IMG/VR virus record: IMGVR_UViG_3300036832_001295
Location: 1 to 64,000 of that record
DNA from: a virus
Direction: 5' to 3' (one strand)
DNA length: 64,000 nt
Position 1 is the stretch's first letter. Each line of letters starts with the position of its first letter. Below the pieces are notes generated by a model. It was given only the letters and a program-made list of their open reading frames with translations. It was not told the DNA's origin and did no database searches. Below, piece by piece: positions 55,600 to 62,205 of the stretch. The position numbers were made by a program, and so were the translations under genes.

Positions 55600-55685
55600 C
55601 GCTCGGTGGGGGCCTCGACGCGGGGGTAGTGCCGCGACCTGACACCCAGCAGCGCGATGCTCCACAGCGCGAGTAGCTCCCTCAT
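55596..55685 (-). CDS. 29-residue coupled microprotein
   Basis: ATG at 55685 overlaps the stop of the 79-residue gene (ATGA) and the frame runs MRELLALWSIALLGVRSRHYP...PTER to a TGA that lies inside the operator of promoter module 1. The first half is hydrophobic (LLALWSIALLGV) and the end basic. Coupling is the only evidence; a membrane peptide would fit. Confidence 0.35.
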   Translation of the reverse strand: MRELLALWSIALLGVRSRHYPRVEAPTER

Positions 55686-55921
55686 GAGGGCACCTGCGCA
55701 CGTAGCACCGGCTCGTGCCGCTCATCGGCCCGGGGGCCCAGCAGCAGCGGTTCCTTGTCCGGGCAGTCCCGCGGGTCCCCCTCGGGCGAACCGTCCTCCC
55801 AGTACAGCCAGCCGTCATCGGCGGGAAACTGGAACAGCACCTGACCGCAGTACAGGCACACCACGTCAAGCTCCTCGGCCAGGTACCGACCGGTGCGGCG
55901 CGGGATGTGGGTGGTGCTCAT
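55682..55921 (-). CDS. Small zinc-motif protein
   Basis: The 79-residue product contains EELDVVCLYCGQVLFQFPADDGWLYW near 17-42, a CxxCG strand, and DGSPEGDPRDCPDKEP near 43-58. The remaining charged residues end with ERHEPVLRAQ. Starts and stops overlap its neighbours on both sides (ATGA). This is a small regulator-like or adaptor protein of unknown function in the cluster started by promoter module 2. Confidence 0.65.
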   Translation of the reverse strand: MSTTHIPRRTGRYLAEELDVVCLYCGQVLFQFPADDGWLYWEDGSPEGDPRDCPDKEPLLLGPRADERHEPVLRAQVPS

Positions 55922-56052
55922 CGAGACTCCTCACGCAGCACCCGGCCCGCGGAGGGCCGGTGGTAGCGCTTGCGGTTGCGGTGCGGGGTGGCCGCATTGC
56001 TGCGGCGCACCTCCTGCACCTTGATGATCTTGGTCTGGGGCTGCTTGCTCAT
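55918..56052 (-). CDS. 44-residue basic protein
   Basis: The 44-residue, Arg/Lys-rich product (KIIKVQEVRRSNAATPHRNRKRYHRPSAGRV) has no acidic core, so DNA or RNA binding would be possible. Its ATG at 56052 is preceded by AGGACTCCTGATC on the coding strand and its stop overlaps the next ATG. No family was recognised. Confidence 0.6.
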   Translation of the reverse strand: MSKQPQTKIIKVQEVRRSNAATPHRNRKRYHRPSAGRVLREESR

Positions 56053-56054
56053 GA

Positions 56055-56393
56055 TCAGGAGTCCTCCCGGTAGAGGGCCAGTGCGTAGGAGGTGGTCGCC
56101 TCGGTGCGCACCCCCACCGGCAGCTGCGCGGGCTTGGTGTGCGCGATAGCACCCGGCTTGAACTCCTGCATCATGATGGTGAGTTCCTCGTCCACACCGC
56201 CACCGGGGAACCGGAAGGTCCACTCGTAGGGGCCCTCCTCCCACAGGATGGTGGGCCGGGGGCCCCAGCCCAGGTCGGCGTCCATGACCAGCGTGGGACC
56301 CGCCTCGGGCCGCTCCGGGTCGCAGTACCCGGCGAAGGTGCGACGCACCGCGGCCAGTACCTGCTCGGCCTGCCGCTTGGTGACCGCGCTCAT
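56055..56393 (-). CDS. Actinophage accessory protein
   Basis: In this 112-residue product, AEQVLAAVRRTFAGYC is the N-terminal helix, PTILWEEGPYEWTFRFPGGG follows near 46-66, then IAHTKPAQLPVGV and YALALYRED. The family (AVRxxFxxY ... P-x-(I/L)-x-WEEGPYEW) is common in actinobacteriophages. ATGA overlap with the 83-residue gene. Function is unknown. Confidence 0.7.
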   Translation of the reverse strand: MSAVTKRQAEQVLAAVRRTFAGYCDPERPEAGPTLVMDADLGWGPRPTILWEEGPYEWTFRFPGGGVDEELTIMMQEFKPGAIAHTKPAQLPVGVRTEATTSYALALYREDS

Positions 56394-56641
56394 CGGGCGG
56401 TGCCCCAGCGGGAGCCCGCCAGACGCTCGGTCTCGGTGACCTCGGCGCGCACGTTGCGGAAGGTGTAGCTCTCGCCCACCGTGATGTTGTAGGCCAGCGT
56501 GCTGACCCCCAGCGCCGCCAGCGTGGCAGCGGGAGTGTTCAGCCAGGCGTCGCGCTCGGCCCCGGTGAGGTCCAGGTTCACCTGGGACTGGTCGCCGTCG
56601 GCGGTGATGAAGGTGACCTTGACGTTGTGGGTGGTGGTCAT
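56390..56641 (-). CDS. Small accessory protein
   Basis: The 83-residue product starts MTTTHNVKVTFITADGDQSQVNLDL, continues with a helix AERDAWLNTPAATLAALGV and ends with strands YNITVGESYTFRNVRAEVTETER. It is a ferredoxin-like or ubiquitin-like alpha/beta size. Shared leader with GAGGAG just before the ATG. It is the first gene of an operon of four or five small genes reaching 55596. Confidence 0.7.
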   Translation of the reverse strand: MTTTHNVKVTFITADGDQSQVNLDLTGAERDAWLNTPAATLAALGVSTLAYNITVGESYTFRNVRAEVTETERLAGSRWGTAR

Positions 56642-56680
56642 GATGGCTCCTCGTATCAGTGAGTAAATGTTGACGGTTTC

Positions 56681-56745
56681 ACCATAACGGTTGCGGCTGG
56701 ATTACCGCAACCCTACGGCGTAAAGTTTGTTGTGGTCTGCGTCAC
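56681..56745 (-). promoter_or_regulatory. Early promoter module 2
   Basis: Dyad at 56732-56745 (GTGGTCTGCGTCAC), -35 TTGCGG (56705-56710), -10 TATGGT (56681-56686), spacer 18. Read leftward into the 83-residue gene. Confidence 0.7.
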
Positions 56746-56751
56746 ACAGGC

Positions 56752-57201
56752 TCAGGCGATGCCTGCGATCTGCGCCCAGGTCTCCCCGGCGTCCAGACGG
56801 GCGGCGGTCTGCGGGTCCCGGGCGGCAAAGTCCTCGACCATCGCTTCCAGGCGCTCCTGCGCCTGCTGGGCGGGCGAGCCGTAGGCCAGGTGCTCATGGC
56901 CTGCGCGGCAGGTCCAGCCCTCGTCCAGGGACCCGTTCAGGGCGTGCATGGGGGCCCCACAGTCGACGGTGGTGTACACGTCCGCAGGGCTGTCCGGGTA
57001 CCACTCCTCCTCGGGCGAGTGCAGCGAGGCGGTGGGGATCTCGACCCACCACGAGCAGGTACCGATCGCCTTGCCGTGGGTGGCCTCGAAGCGGTACTTG
57101 CGCTCGAAGCAGTCACGCACCTCGGCGATCGTGTCGTGCTTGACCTGGCAGCCCAGCGCGCGGCCGAGGGAGGCGGTGCATTCTCCGCAGGTGATGCTCA
57201 T
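56752..57201 (-). CDS. Cys/His N-terminal accessory protein
   Basis: In this 149-residue product, MSITCGECTASLGRALGCQVKHDTIAEVRDCFERKY is a CGxC...H-(T/S)-(V/I)-AEVRxC(F/Y) short zinc-type motif that recurs at the N terminus of many actinophage proteins. The rest (WWVEIPTASL ... VDCGAPMHALNGSLDEGWTCRAGHEHL) has a second Cys/His set. ATG at 57201 follows the AGGAGCC leader. Probably a zinc-binding adaptor; function unknown. Confidence 0.7.
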   Translation of the reverse strand: MSITCGECTASLGRALGCQVKHDTIAEVRDCFERKYRFEATHGKAIGTCSWWVEIPTASLHSPEEEWYPDSPADVYTTVDCGAPMHALNGSLDEGWTCRAGHEHLAYGSPAQQAQERLEAMVEDFAARDPQTAARLDAGETWAQIAGIA

Positions 57202-57242
57202 AACGTGGCTCCTAGTAGCTGGTGCAGTAGTTGACGGTGCCA

Positions 57243-57307
57243 ACGTTAGTCGTCGTAACCCGATGGTGCAACCCATGTGGGCATATCTCTGTTGTGGGCT
57301 GCGCCAC
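57243..57307 (-). promoter_or_regulatory. Early promoter module 3
   Basis: Dyad GTGGGCTGCGCCAC (57294-57307), -35 TTGCAC (57266-57271), -10 TAACGT (57243-57248), spacer 17. Read leftward into the 149-residue gene. Confidence 0.7.
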
Positions 57308-57318
57308 AGTGTCTGGAT

Positions 57319-57360
57319 GGGGGCCCAGGTTTGGATGAGCACCCGGTATCCCGGGCCCCC
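57319..57360 (-). terminator. GC stem after the ArdC-like gene
   Basis: GGGGGCCC (57319-57326) pairs with GGGCCCCC (57353-57360) with a 26-base loop that contains a further ACCCGG/CCGGG stem. It lies 11 bases after the ArdC-like stop on the minus strand. Confidence 0.5.
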
Positions 57361-57370
57361 ACAACGGCCC

Positions 57371-58294
57371 TCAGGCCGCGTCTGCGCTCACCTCCTCCTC
57401 GGTGTAGGCGGCGATGCCCAGCACGTGCTCTGCGGCCTTCTGGGCCTGCGCCGCGGCCTGCACGATGAGCTTGTGGTCGGCCTTCAGGACCCGCAGCCAG
57501 CTGGCCAGGTAGGCCGCTGAGTTGTCCAGGGTGGTCTCGATGCCCGCCTGGGCGCACAGGAACGCGGCGGTCATCTCCGCGCAGAGTTCCTCCTTCGAGT
57601 ACTTCTCGTCGCCGAAGTGACTAAAGCTGGTGATGTTGGGCCGGTCCAGCCGGGACGGGTGGCCGGTGGAGTGCCCCATCTCGTGGAACAACGTCGAGTA
57701 GAACTCCTCGGCGTGCGCGTACTGGCCGATCTCCGGGACGGTGATCTCATCGGTGGTAGGCACGTAGAAGGCCTGGTCGGAGGCGGTCCGGGTGATCCGC
57801 GGCGCGTCCGGATAGCCCGCCACGATCGCCTCCGCGGCCTCGATCGGGTCATGCTGGGTACGGCTGGTCGCCGGGTTCACCGGCTCCTTGCCCTCGGCCC
57901 AGTCGGCCTGCTCGGCGTTGAAGACGGAGTAGACCCGCAGCATGAAGATGATCTTGGGCTTCTTCTCGCCGGTCACCTCGTCCGTCTCGGTGATCTTGAT
58001 CCGCTTCCAGAGCGTCACCATGGTCGACTTCTCGCCCTTGCGGACCTGACCGCCCATCTCGGAGATGCGCTTGTAGGTGCCCCACCACGGCGAGGTGTAG
58101 CCGCCCTCTAGCGCAGAGAGGCTCAGCAGCAGCGGGTTGATGCCGCGGTAGGCCTTCTTCGTGGACAGGCTCAGCGGCAGCGTGCCGGACGCGCCCCACG
58201 GCTTGCGCCAGGGCACGGTACCCGCTTCCAGGGCCTTGATGATGGTGGCGGTGACGGCCTCGTAGGCGTCGAACTTGGTCTTGGTGCTGGTCAT
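57371..58294 (-). CDS. ArdC-like antirestriction protein
   Basis: In this 307-residue product, residues about 8-135 form the ArdC N-terminal ssDNA-binding domain (TIIKALEAGTVPWRKPW, YRGINPLLLSL, YTSPWWGTYKRISEMGGQVRKGEKS). The C-terminal half is a zincin-like metallopeptidase domain of the MPTase type, with FHEMGHSTGH near 201-210 (HExxH), SRLDRPN and EELCAEMTAAFL, whose Glu is the likely third ligand. The family is known from plasmids and phages, where it protects incoming DNA from restriction. Its own promoter module suggests expression soon after entry. Confidence 0.85.
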   Translation of the reverse strand: MTSTKTKFDAYEAVTATIIKALEAGTVPWRKPWGASGTLPLSLSTKKAYRGINPLLLSLSALEGGYTSPWWGTYKRISEMGGQVRKGEKSTMVTLWKRIKITETDEVTGEKKPKIIFMLRVYSVFNAEQADWAEGKEPVNPATSRTQHDPIEAAEAIVAGYPDAPRITRTASDQAFYVPTTDEITVPEIGQYAHAEEFYSTLFHEMGHSTGHPSRLDRPNITSFSHFGDEKYSKEELCAEMTAAFLCAQAGIETTLDNSAAYLASWLRVLKADHKLIVQAAAQAQKAAEHVLGIAAYTEEEVSADAA

Positions 58295-58339
58295 GGTGGT
58301 GGCTCCTCAGTAGCGAGTGAGTAGAAGTTGACGGTGCTA

Positions 58340-58404
58340 ACGCTAGTGGTCGAAAGCCGATGGCGCAAGCCCTACGGCGTAATCTCTGTTGTGGGCTGCG
58401 TCAC
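58340..58404 (-). promoter_or_regulatory. Early promoter module 4
   Basis: Dyad GTGGGCTGCGTCAC (58391-58404), -35 TTGCGC (58363-58368), -10 TAGCGT (58340-58345), spacer 17. The dyad contains the stop codon of the gene at 58401-58781. It drives the ArdC-like gene. Confidence 0.75.
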
Positions 58405-58781
58405 AGGTACCGCTGCCGGTTGTCGGGCAGCACCTCGATGATCGCCATCCCAGGCTTGCGGGCCTTGCGCGCGGTCTCCAACGACGCGGTGCGCTTGATG
58501 ACGTGGGCGTGCGTGGGGTTGTAGGCCACCACGAAGTACCGGTTCGAGCGCGCGGTGCGCACGGTGGCCCCGCTGGGCGCGACCAGGGTCACGGTGCGGC
58601 TGGGGGCCACGGTGGGCGTGCTCGGGGTGGGCAACGGCTGCGCGTGCTCGGCGCACTCGGCGTAGACGGTGCCGCCCTCACGGGCAAAGGCCAACGTGGC
58701 GGGCTTGCCGCAGCGTTCGCCCTGGGCACCGACGATGACGGTGCAGGTCCGGCCCTCGGCGGGCACTCGACGGATGGCCAT
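58401..58781 (-). CDS. Accessory protein with Cys-rich start
   Basis: In this 126-residue product, RTCTVIVGAQGERCGKPATLAF and VYAECAEHA (near 11-46) give four Cys plus His, a likely zinc knuckle. The C-terminal part (TVRTARSNRYFVVAYNPTHAHVIKRTASLETARKARKPG) resembles a small phage alpha/beta domain found in several actinophage genes (a YFVV...TA..AR pattern). It starts one base after the stop of the 87-residue gene and shares promoter module 5. Confidence 0.65.
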   Translation of the reverse strand: MAIRRVPAEGRTCTVIVGAQGERCGKPATLAFAREGGTVYAECAEHAQPLPTPSTPTVAPSRTVTLVAPSGATVRTARSNRYFVVAYNPTHAHVIKRTASLETARKARKPGMAIIEVLPDNRQRYL

Positions 58782-58782
58782 C

Positions 58783-59046
58783 TCAGATCACCCGTCCACC
58801 GAACAGCGGCCGGTCGGCGTGCTTGACCAACTCGGTGATGGTGAAGTCGGCGACCTGGTTGGGCGCGCTCGGGATCGCGACCGCGACTGCGGTCACGCCG
58901 CGGCGGCGCAGGTTGCGTACCGCGTCCCAGGTCAGCGACTGGCGACGGTTGTGCTCCTGCCAGCCCTGGCGGGGGACGAAGGACTGCACTAGGACCGGTG
59001 CGGTGTCGGTGCCGAAGTGTTCGGCGATCAGAGCGGGTGTGCTCAT
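58783..59046 (-). CDS. Small accessory protein
   Basis: In this 87-residue product, PVLVQSFVPRQGWQEHNRRQ is followed by an alpha/beta stretch SLTWDAVRNLRRRGVTAVAVAIPSA and an ending DFTITELVKHADRPLFGG. No named family was recognised. ATG at 59046 follows the conserved GAGGAGCCACC leader. Confidence 0.65.
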   Translation of the reverse strand: MSTPALIAEHFGTDTAPVLVQSFVPRQGWQEHNRRQSLTWDAVRNLRRRGVTAVAVAIPSAPNQVADFTITELVKHADRPLFGGRVI

Positions 59047-59090
59047 GATGGTGGCTCCTCAGTAGCAGTGAGTAGAAGTTGACGGAGCTA

Positions 59091-59155
59091 ACGCTACTGG
59101 TTCAAACCCAGTGGCGCAAGCCATGTGGTGATATCTTTGTTGTGACCTGGGTCAC
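59091..59155 (-). promoter_or_regulatory. Early promoter module 5 (perfect dyad)
   Basis: Dyad GTGACCTGGGTCAC (59142-59155), -35 TTGCGC (59114-59119), -10 TAGCGT (59091-59096), spacer 17. Read leftward into the 87-residue gene. Confidence 0.75.
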
Positions 59156-59167
59156 CTGAAGTTTGGG

Positions 59168-59252
59168 GGCTGCCGCCCCGCCCGTACGGCCGAACGTGGC
59201 CTGCGCGCCATGTCAAGACGCAGGGTGCCCCACGCTCTACGGGGCGGCAGCC
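59168..59252 (-). ncRNA. Possible structured RNA or terminator bounded by a 13-bp perfect repeat
   Basis: GGCTGCCGCCCCG (59168-59180) and CGGGGCGGCAGCC (59240-59252) are perfect inverted repeats with 59 bases between. The interior has further pairing (ACGTGGC with GCCATGT). It lies between the stop of the 136-residue gene (59264) and promoter module 5. Promoter module 6 would transcribe it as a 3' end. Confidence 0.4.
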
Positions 59253-59263
59253 GGTCTGTGGGG

Positions 59264-59674
59264 TCAGAAGCTGCGCACCGCGGACGGCGCGGCCAGCGGC
59301 TGGTGGATCATCTGCCACCGCGCATCACGCCAGTCCAGGCCCTCGACAAGCTCGTTGAGCAGGTCGTAGGTCTGCACGATGCCCAGGCCGGTGGCGAGCG
59401 CCAGGGCGGCGACGAAGCCGTCCATCTGGCCACGCCCGTCGGCGGCGGCGATGTTGGCGTTGGACGGGCGGCGGGTCTCGGCCTTGTGGCGGCGGCTGAC
59501 CTCGCCTTTGAGCAGCAGGAAGACGGACGGTGCGCCGATCCGTTGGAGTGCGGCCTTGGCCTGCTCGACGCGGGCCTGCTCCTGGTCGCGGCGGACCTGG
59601 TTCTCGGCCTCGACCGCTTCGCTGATGCGGCGTATCGCGCTGAAGTTGATCGACAGTTCCTGGTTGTCGTTCAT
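59264..59674 (-). CDS. Helical accessory protein
   Basis: The 136-residue product has an N-terminal half that is a charged coiled coil (SAIRRISEAVEAENQVRRDQEQARVEQAKAALQRI), while the C-terminal half is helical with GLGIVQTYDLLNELVEGLDWRDARW. A start at the ATG after AGGAGTTACC is used. Function unknown; a dimeric helical protein is likely. Confidence 0.65.
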   Translation of the reverse strand: MNDNQELSINFSAIRRISEAVEAENQVRRDQEQARVEQAKAALQRIGAPSVFLLLKGEVSRRHKAETRRPSNANIAAADGRGQMDGFVAALALATGLGIVQTYDLLNELVEGLDWRDARWQMIHQPLAAPSAVRSF

Positions 59675-59719
59675 GGTGGTAACTCCTGAAGTAGTGGTGG
59701 TGAGTAACTGATGTGTTCC

Positions 59720-59784
59720 ACCGTAAGGGTTGCAACCCAAGGGCGCAACCCCTACGGCGCAAACTCTGTTGTGGCCTGCGTCAC
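59720..59784 (-). promoter_or_regulatory. Early promoter module 6
   Basis: Dyad GTGGCCTGCGTCAC (59771-59784), -35 TTGCGC (59743-59748), -10 TACGGT (59720-59725), spacer 17. The dyad includes the stop of the 160-residue gene. Read leftward into the 136-residue gene. Confidence 0.75.
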
Positions 59785-60263
59785 TTGCTCTGGTGGTACA
59801 GCAGGAAGTCGGCCACCAGCCCCTCGTACTCGGCCCAGTGGTTGGCGATCAACGTCGCGGTGGCCTCCCGCTCGGCCCTGGCCTTCTGCTCCGCGGCCTG
59901 CCGCTCGGCGTCCTTCTGGGCCCAGCGGGCCGCGTTGGCGGCATCCTGCTCGGCCTTCATCTCGTCCCAGACTGCCTGCACCGTCGGGTCGGCGGTGTAC
60001 CGGACATGGGTCCGGTGGCCGTCCAGCGAGACCTCCTCGCGGACCGCCAGGCCACGCTTGACCAGTGAGTCCAGCAGCCGCTCGGTGGTGCGCGGCCCGC
60101 TCCATGACCAGCCGCCGCCGTTGGACCAGCCGTGGTGACTGGCCAGGGTACGCAGGATGCCCCACTGGTCACCACTCATCCGGGCGAACTTGTAGCCGCT
60201 GGCGGTGTGTGTCTCGGCCAGCGCCGCGACCCGGGTGCGGAAGGTGTCCGGCACGGCGCTCAT
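59781..60263 (-). CDS. Winged-helix-like accessory protein with coiled-coil tail
   Basis: In this 160-residue product, MSGDQWGILRTLASHHGWSN...GPRTTERLLDSLVKRGLAVREEV (about 27-75) plus HRTHVRYTADPTVQ reads as a winged-helix domain: recognition-type helix before LLDSLVKRGL and a wing. A long charged helix follows (AEQDAANAARWAQKDAERQAAEQKARAEREATATL). This is the best candidate for a DNA-binding regulator in the block, though the sequence does not prove it. The ATG overlaps the 71-residue gene's stop. Confidence 0.65.
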   Translation of the reverse strand: MSAVPDTFRTRVAALAETHTASGYKFARMSGDQWGILRTLASHHGWSNGGGWSWSGPRTTERLLDSLVKRGLAVREEVSLDGHRTHVRYTADPTVQAVWDEMKAEQDAANAARWAQKDAERQAAEQKARAEREATATLIANHWAEYEGLVADFLLYHQSK

Positions 60264-60475
60264 GACGGCATCCAGGCATCGCTGGCGTTCGAGGCCTGGG
60301 CCGAGATGCCCAGCAACCGCAGCGCGGCCAGCACCTTGTCGATGGCCTCGGCCTGGTTCTGACCTTGCTCGATAGCCACGCTGATGGTGACCGGGCACAA
60401 CCAGCCGCCGCGCTGGCGGTCGAAGCCGGTCAGTACCGCCAGTGCCTCAGCAGCAGCATCATTGGACGGGTTCAT
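60260..60475 (-). CDS. Small helical accessory protein
   Basis: The 71-residue product AEALAVLTGFDRQRGGWLCPVTISVAIEQGQNQAEAIDKVLAALRLLGI is helix-strand-helix with one Cys. It is coupled to the winged-helix-like gene by a four-base overlap and read after the 142-residue gene from promoter module 7. No family recognised. Confidence 0.6.
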   Translation of the reverse strand: MNPSNDAAAEALAVLTGFDRQRGGWLCPVTISVAIEQGQNQAEAIDKVLAALRLLGISAQASNASDAWMPS

Positions 60476-60485
60476 GGCTGCCCCC

Positions 60486-60914
60486 TCAGGCCGTCGCCGC
60501 GACGACCCAGCCGTTGATGAGCCGCAGGTCGTCCCCGATGGCGTCCATCAACTGCTTGATCTGAGCGAAGTCGTTGTCGTGGATGGCTTGGGCCAGCGGC
60601 GCAGCCATAGTCACCAAGTCACGGGCGTAGCCCTCGACGCGGACCTGGCGGGCGAGCAGTTCACCTGCTCGGTAGCCGGTGACTTGGTTCTTGTCCAGCA
60701 GGGTGCGTAGCTCCTGCTCGGCCTTGTCCAGTGCGGCCTTGTCGGCGGCGTAGATGGCCTCGCCACCATTGCCGTAGTGGTCTTCATCGTTCTTGCTGCC
60801 GTAGTTGGCGATGTAACCGGGCAGGTGGCCGCCGTGGTCTTCGAGCCACTGGCGGTGCTCGTCGCGCCGCTGGATGGCTGAAGCAATCAGCCTGGTGAGG
60901 TTGCGGGTGGTCAT
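60486..60914 (-). CDS. Helical accessory protein
   Basis: In this 142-residue product, NLTRLIASAIQRRDEHRQWLEDHGGHLPGYIANYGSK is followed by a helical middle (AADKAALDKAEQELRTLLDKNQVTGYRAGELLARQVRVEGYARDLVTM) and a C-terminal helix. A four-helix-type layout with Gly-rich turn and no enzymatic residues. Function is unknown. The GGAGCTACC leader precedes the ATG. Confidence 0.65.
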   Translation of the reverse strand: MTTRNLTRLIASAIQRRDEHRQWLEDHGGHLPGYIANYGSKNDEDHYGNGGEAIYAADKAALDKAEQELRTLLDKNQVTGYRAGELLARQVRVEGYARDLVTMAAPLAQAIHDNDFAQIKQLMDAIGDDLRLINGWVVAATA

Positions 60915-60953
60915 GGTGGTAGCTCCTTGGGTTGTCGTAACTGACTGGTGCTC

Positions 60954-61018
60954 ACGCTACCTGTCGTAACCCAGGGGCGCAAGCTATATGGCATTAGCTT
61001 TGTTGTGGTGTGGGACAC
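60954..61018 (-). promoter_or_regulatory. Early promoter module 7
   Basis: Dyad GTGGTGTGGGACAC (61005-61018), -35 TTGCGC (60977-60982), -10 TAGCGT (60954-60959), spacer 17. Read leftward into the 142-residue gene. Confidence 0.7.
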
Positions 61019-61068
61019 AGGGGAAGCGGGCAGGGCTGCCCACCACAAACAGCCCCGCCCGCAAGCTC

Positions 61069-61392
61069 TCAGCCGCAGTCCATCTCCGGGTGGCCGCGGT
61101 ACTTGACCAGCACGCAGCCCATCCCGCCTGCGCCGTAGTCGCCCAGCGGGGCGTAGCAGGCGTCCTCGGTCTGGCCCTCGTCGGTGATCATTCGGCCGGT
61201 GACGTAGCGGATGCCGTCATCGTCGTACATCGAGAAGCGGTAGATCACCGCATCCGCGGGCAACGGCTTGTTGCCGTTGAGCACCGCGCACAACTCGTCC
61301 GGGGCCTCTCTGGGGCCCATCACGCCCGCGGCGCTGTGGTCGTCCGGGCCCTCGGCCAGGTGATCCTTGTCGATGATCCATGCGTAGCTCAT
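61069..61392 (-). CDS. Small accessory protein
   Basis: In this 107-residue product, MSYAWIIDKDHLAEG, later PADAVIYRFSMYDDDGIRYVTGRMI and YAPLGDYGAGGMGCVLVKYRG; a beta-rich fold with WIIDKDH opening that recurs in actinophage proteins. The ATG at 61392 lies after AAGGAGCCACCAA. Function unknown. Confidence 0.65.
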   Translation of the reverse strand: MSYAWIIDKDHLAEGPDDHSAAGVMGPREAPDELCAVLNGNKPLPADAVIYRFSMYDDDGIRYVTGRMITDEGQTEDACYAPLGDYGAGGMGCVLVKYRGHPEMDCG

Positions 61393-61434
61393 TTGGTGGC
61401 TCCTTGTAACAGTGGTTAGTAGCTGATGAGTACA

Positions 61435-61499
61435 ACCGTAATGGTTGCAACCCAGTGATGCAAGCCCTAGGGCGTTAGCTTTGTTGTGATGTGGGTCAC
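61435..61499 (-). promoter_or_regulatory. Early promoter module 8
   Basis: Dyad GTGATGTGGGTCAC (61486-61499), -35 TTGCAT (61458-61463), -10 TACGGT (61435-61440), spacer 17. The dyad includes the stop of the 195-residue gene. Read leftward into the 107-residue gene. Confidence 0.75.
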
Positions 61500-62083
61500 G
61501 AATCCAACAGGATGGCCAACTCGTCCAGGGTGATCTCGACCCGGTCCTTGCGCAGGGCGGGGTCCAGCTTGCGTACCAGGCTGTCCAGACCGCGGGCCTG
61601 GGCCAATGGGATGAGCGCACGACGCTGCTCGGCAAGCTGCTGCCGGTACGCCTCCATCCGGGCCTCATGGACCGCAGAGGCATGCGCAACCTCTGCCTTG
61701 CGTACGGCGTGAGTGGTCCATAGCTCGGCCACCTCGGCACCGGTCCGAAATTCCAGACTCAGCTTGACAGTGCCGAACCCGGGCACATCGCGGGTGATGA
61801 TGCGGGCCACGATGTCCTCGTCGGTGATGCTGGCCAGGTCGACGGCGGCGAGCAGATCGGCAGCCTTGTCCTTCTCGGTCCAGCTGACATTCTGCGGGGA
61901 GAGGAACACGTAGCCGTGCCGGTAGGCGCTGTAGGGCTTGCGGCCGGTGTAGCGGCGGGTGCCATGGCTGGTGGACGTCCAGGTGTCCAGGCTGACCAGC
62001 CTGGCCGGGTAGTGGTTCAAGGCGTACTTGTTTGCTCGGCCGACGGCGTAGACCTCGCCGACCTTCATCTCGCTCTTGTTCAT
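61496..62083 (-). CDS. Accessory protein with beta N terminus and helical C terminus
   Basis: The 195-residue product opens with MNKSEMKVGEVYAVGRANKYALNHYPARLVSLDTWTS (an SH3-like VGEVYAV...ARLVSLD opening common in phage proteins). GYVFLSPQNVSWTEKDKAADL and a long helical end (HASAVHEARMEAYRQQLAEQRRALIPLAQARGLDSL) follow. Family unknown. Promoter module 9 reads into it. Confidence 0.65.
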   Translation of the reverse strand: MNKSEMKVGEVYAVGRANKYALNHYPARLVSLDTWTSTSHGTRRYTGRKPYSAYRHGYVFLSPQNVSWTEKDKAADLLAAVDLASITDEDIVARIITRDVPGFGTVKLSLEFRTGAEVAELWTTHAVRKAEVAHASAVHEARMEAYRQQLAEQRRALIPLAQARGLDSLVRKLDPALRKDRVEITLDELAILLDS

Positions 62084-62120
62084 GGTGGCTCCTTGTAGCA
62101 GTGAGTAGTTGATGGGTTCC

Positions 62121-62185
62121 ATCGTAATCGTTGCAACCCATTGGTGCAAGGCCTATGGCGTTAGCTTTGTTGTGATGTGGGTCAC
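62121..62185 (-). promoter_or_regulatory. Early promoter module 9
   Basis: Dyad GTGATGTGGGTCAC (62172-62185), -35 TTGCAC (62144-62149), -10 TACGAT (62121-62126), spacer 17. Read leftward into the 195-residue gene. Confidence 0.75.
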
Positions 62186-62205
62186 CGCGTCCACTCGGTA
62201 CTGGC

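Noticed and set aside
59152-59211. A 19-codon frame whose stop lies in the dyad of promoter module 5
   Set aside because: No Shine-Dalgarno, no coupling to an upstream gene and it overlaps the 13-bp inverted repeat; chance is more likely.
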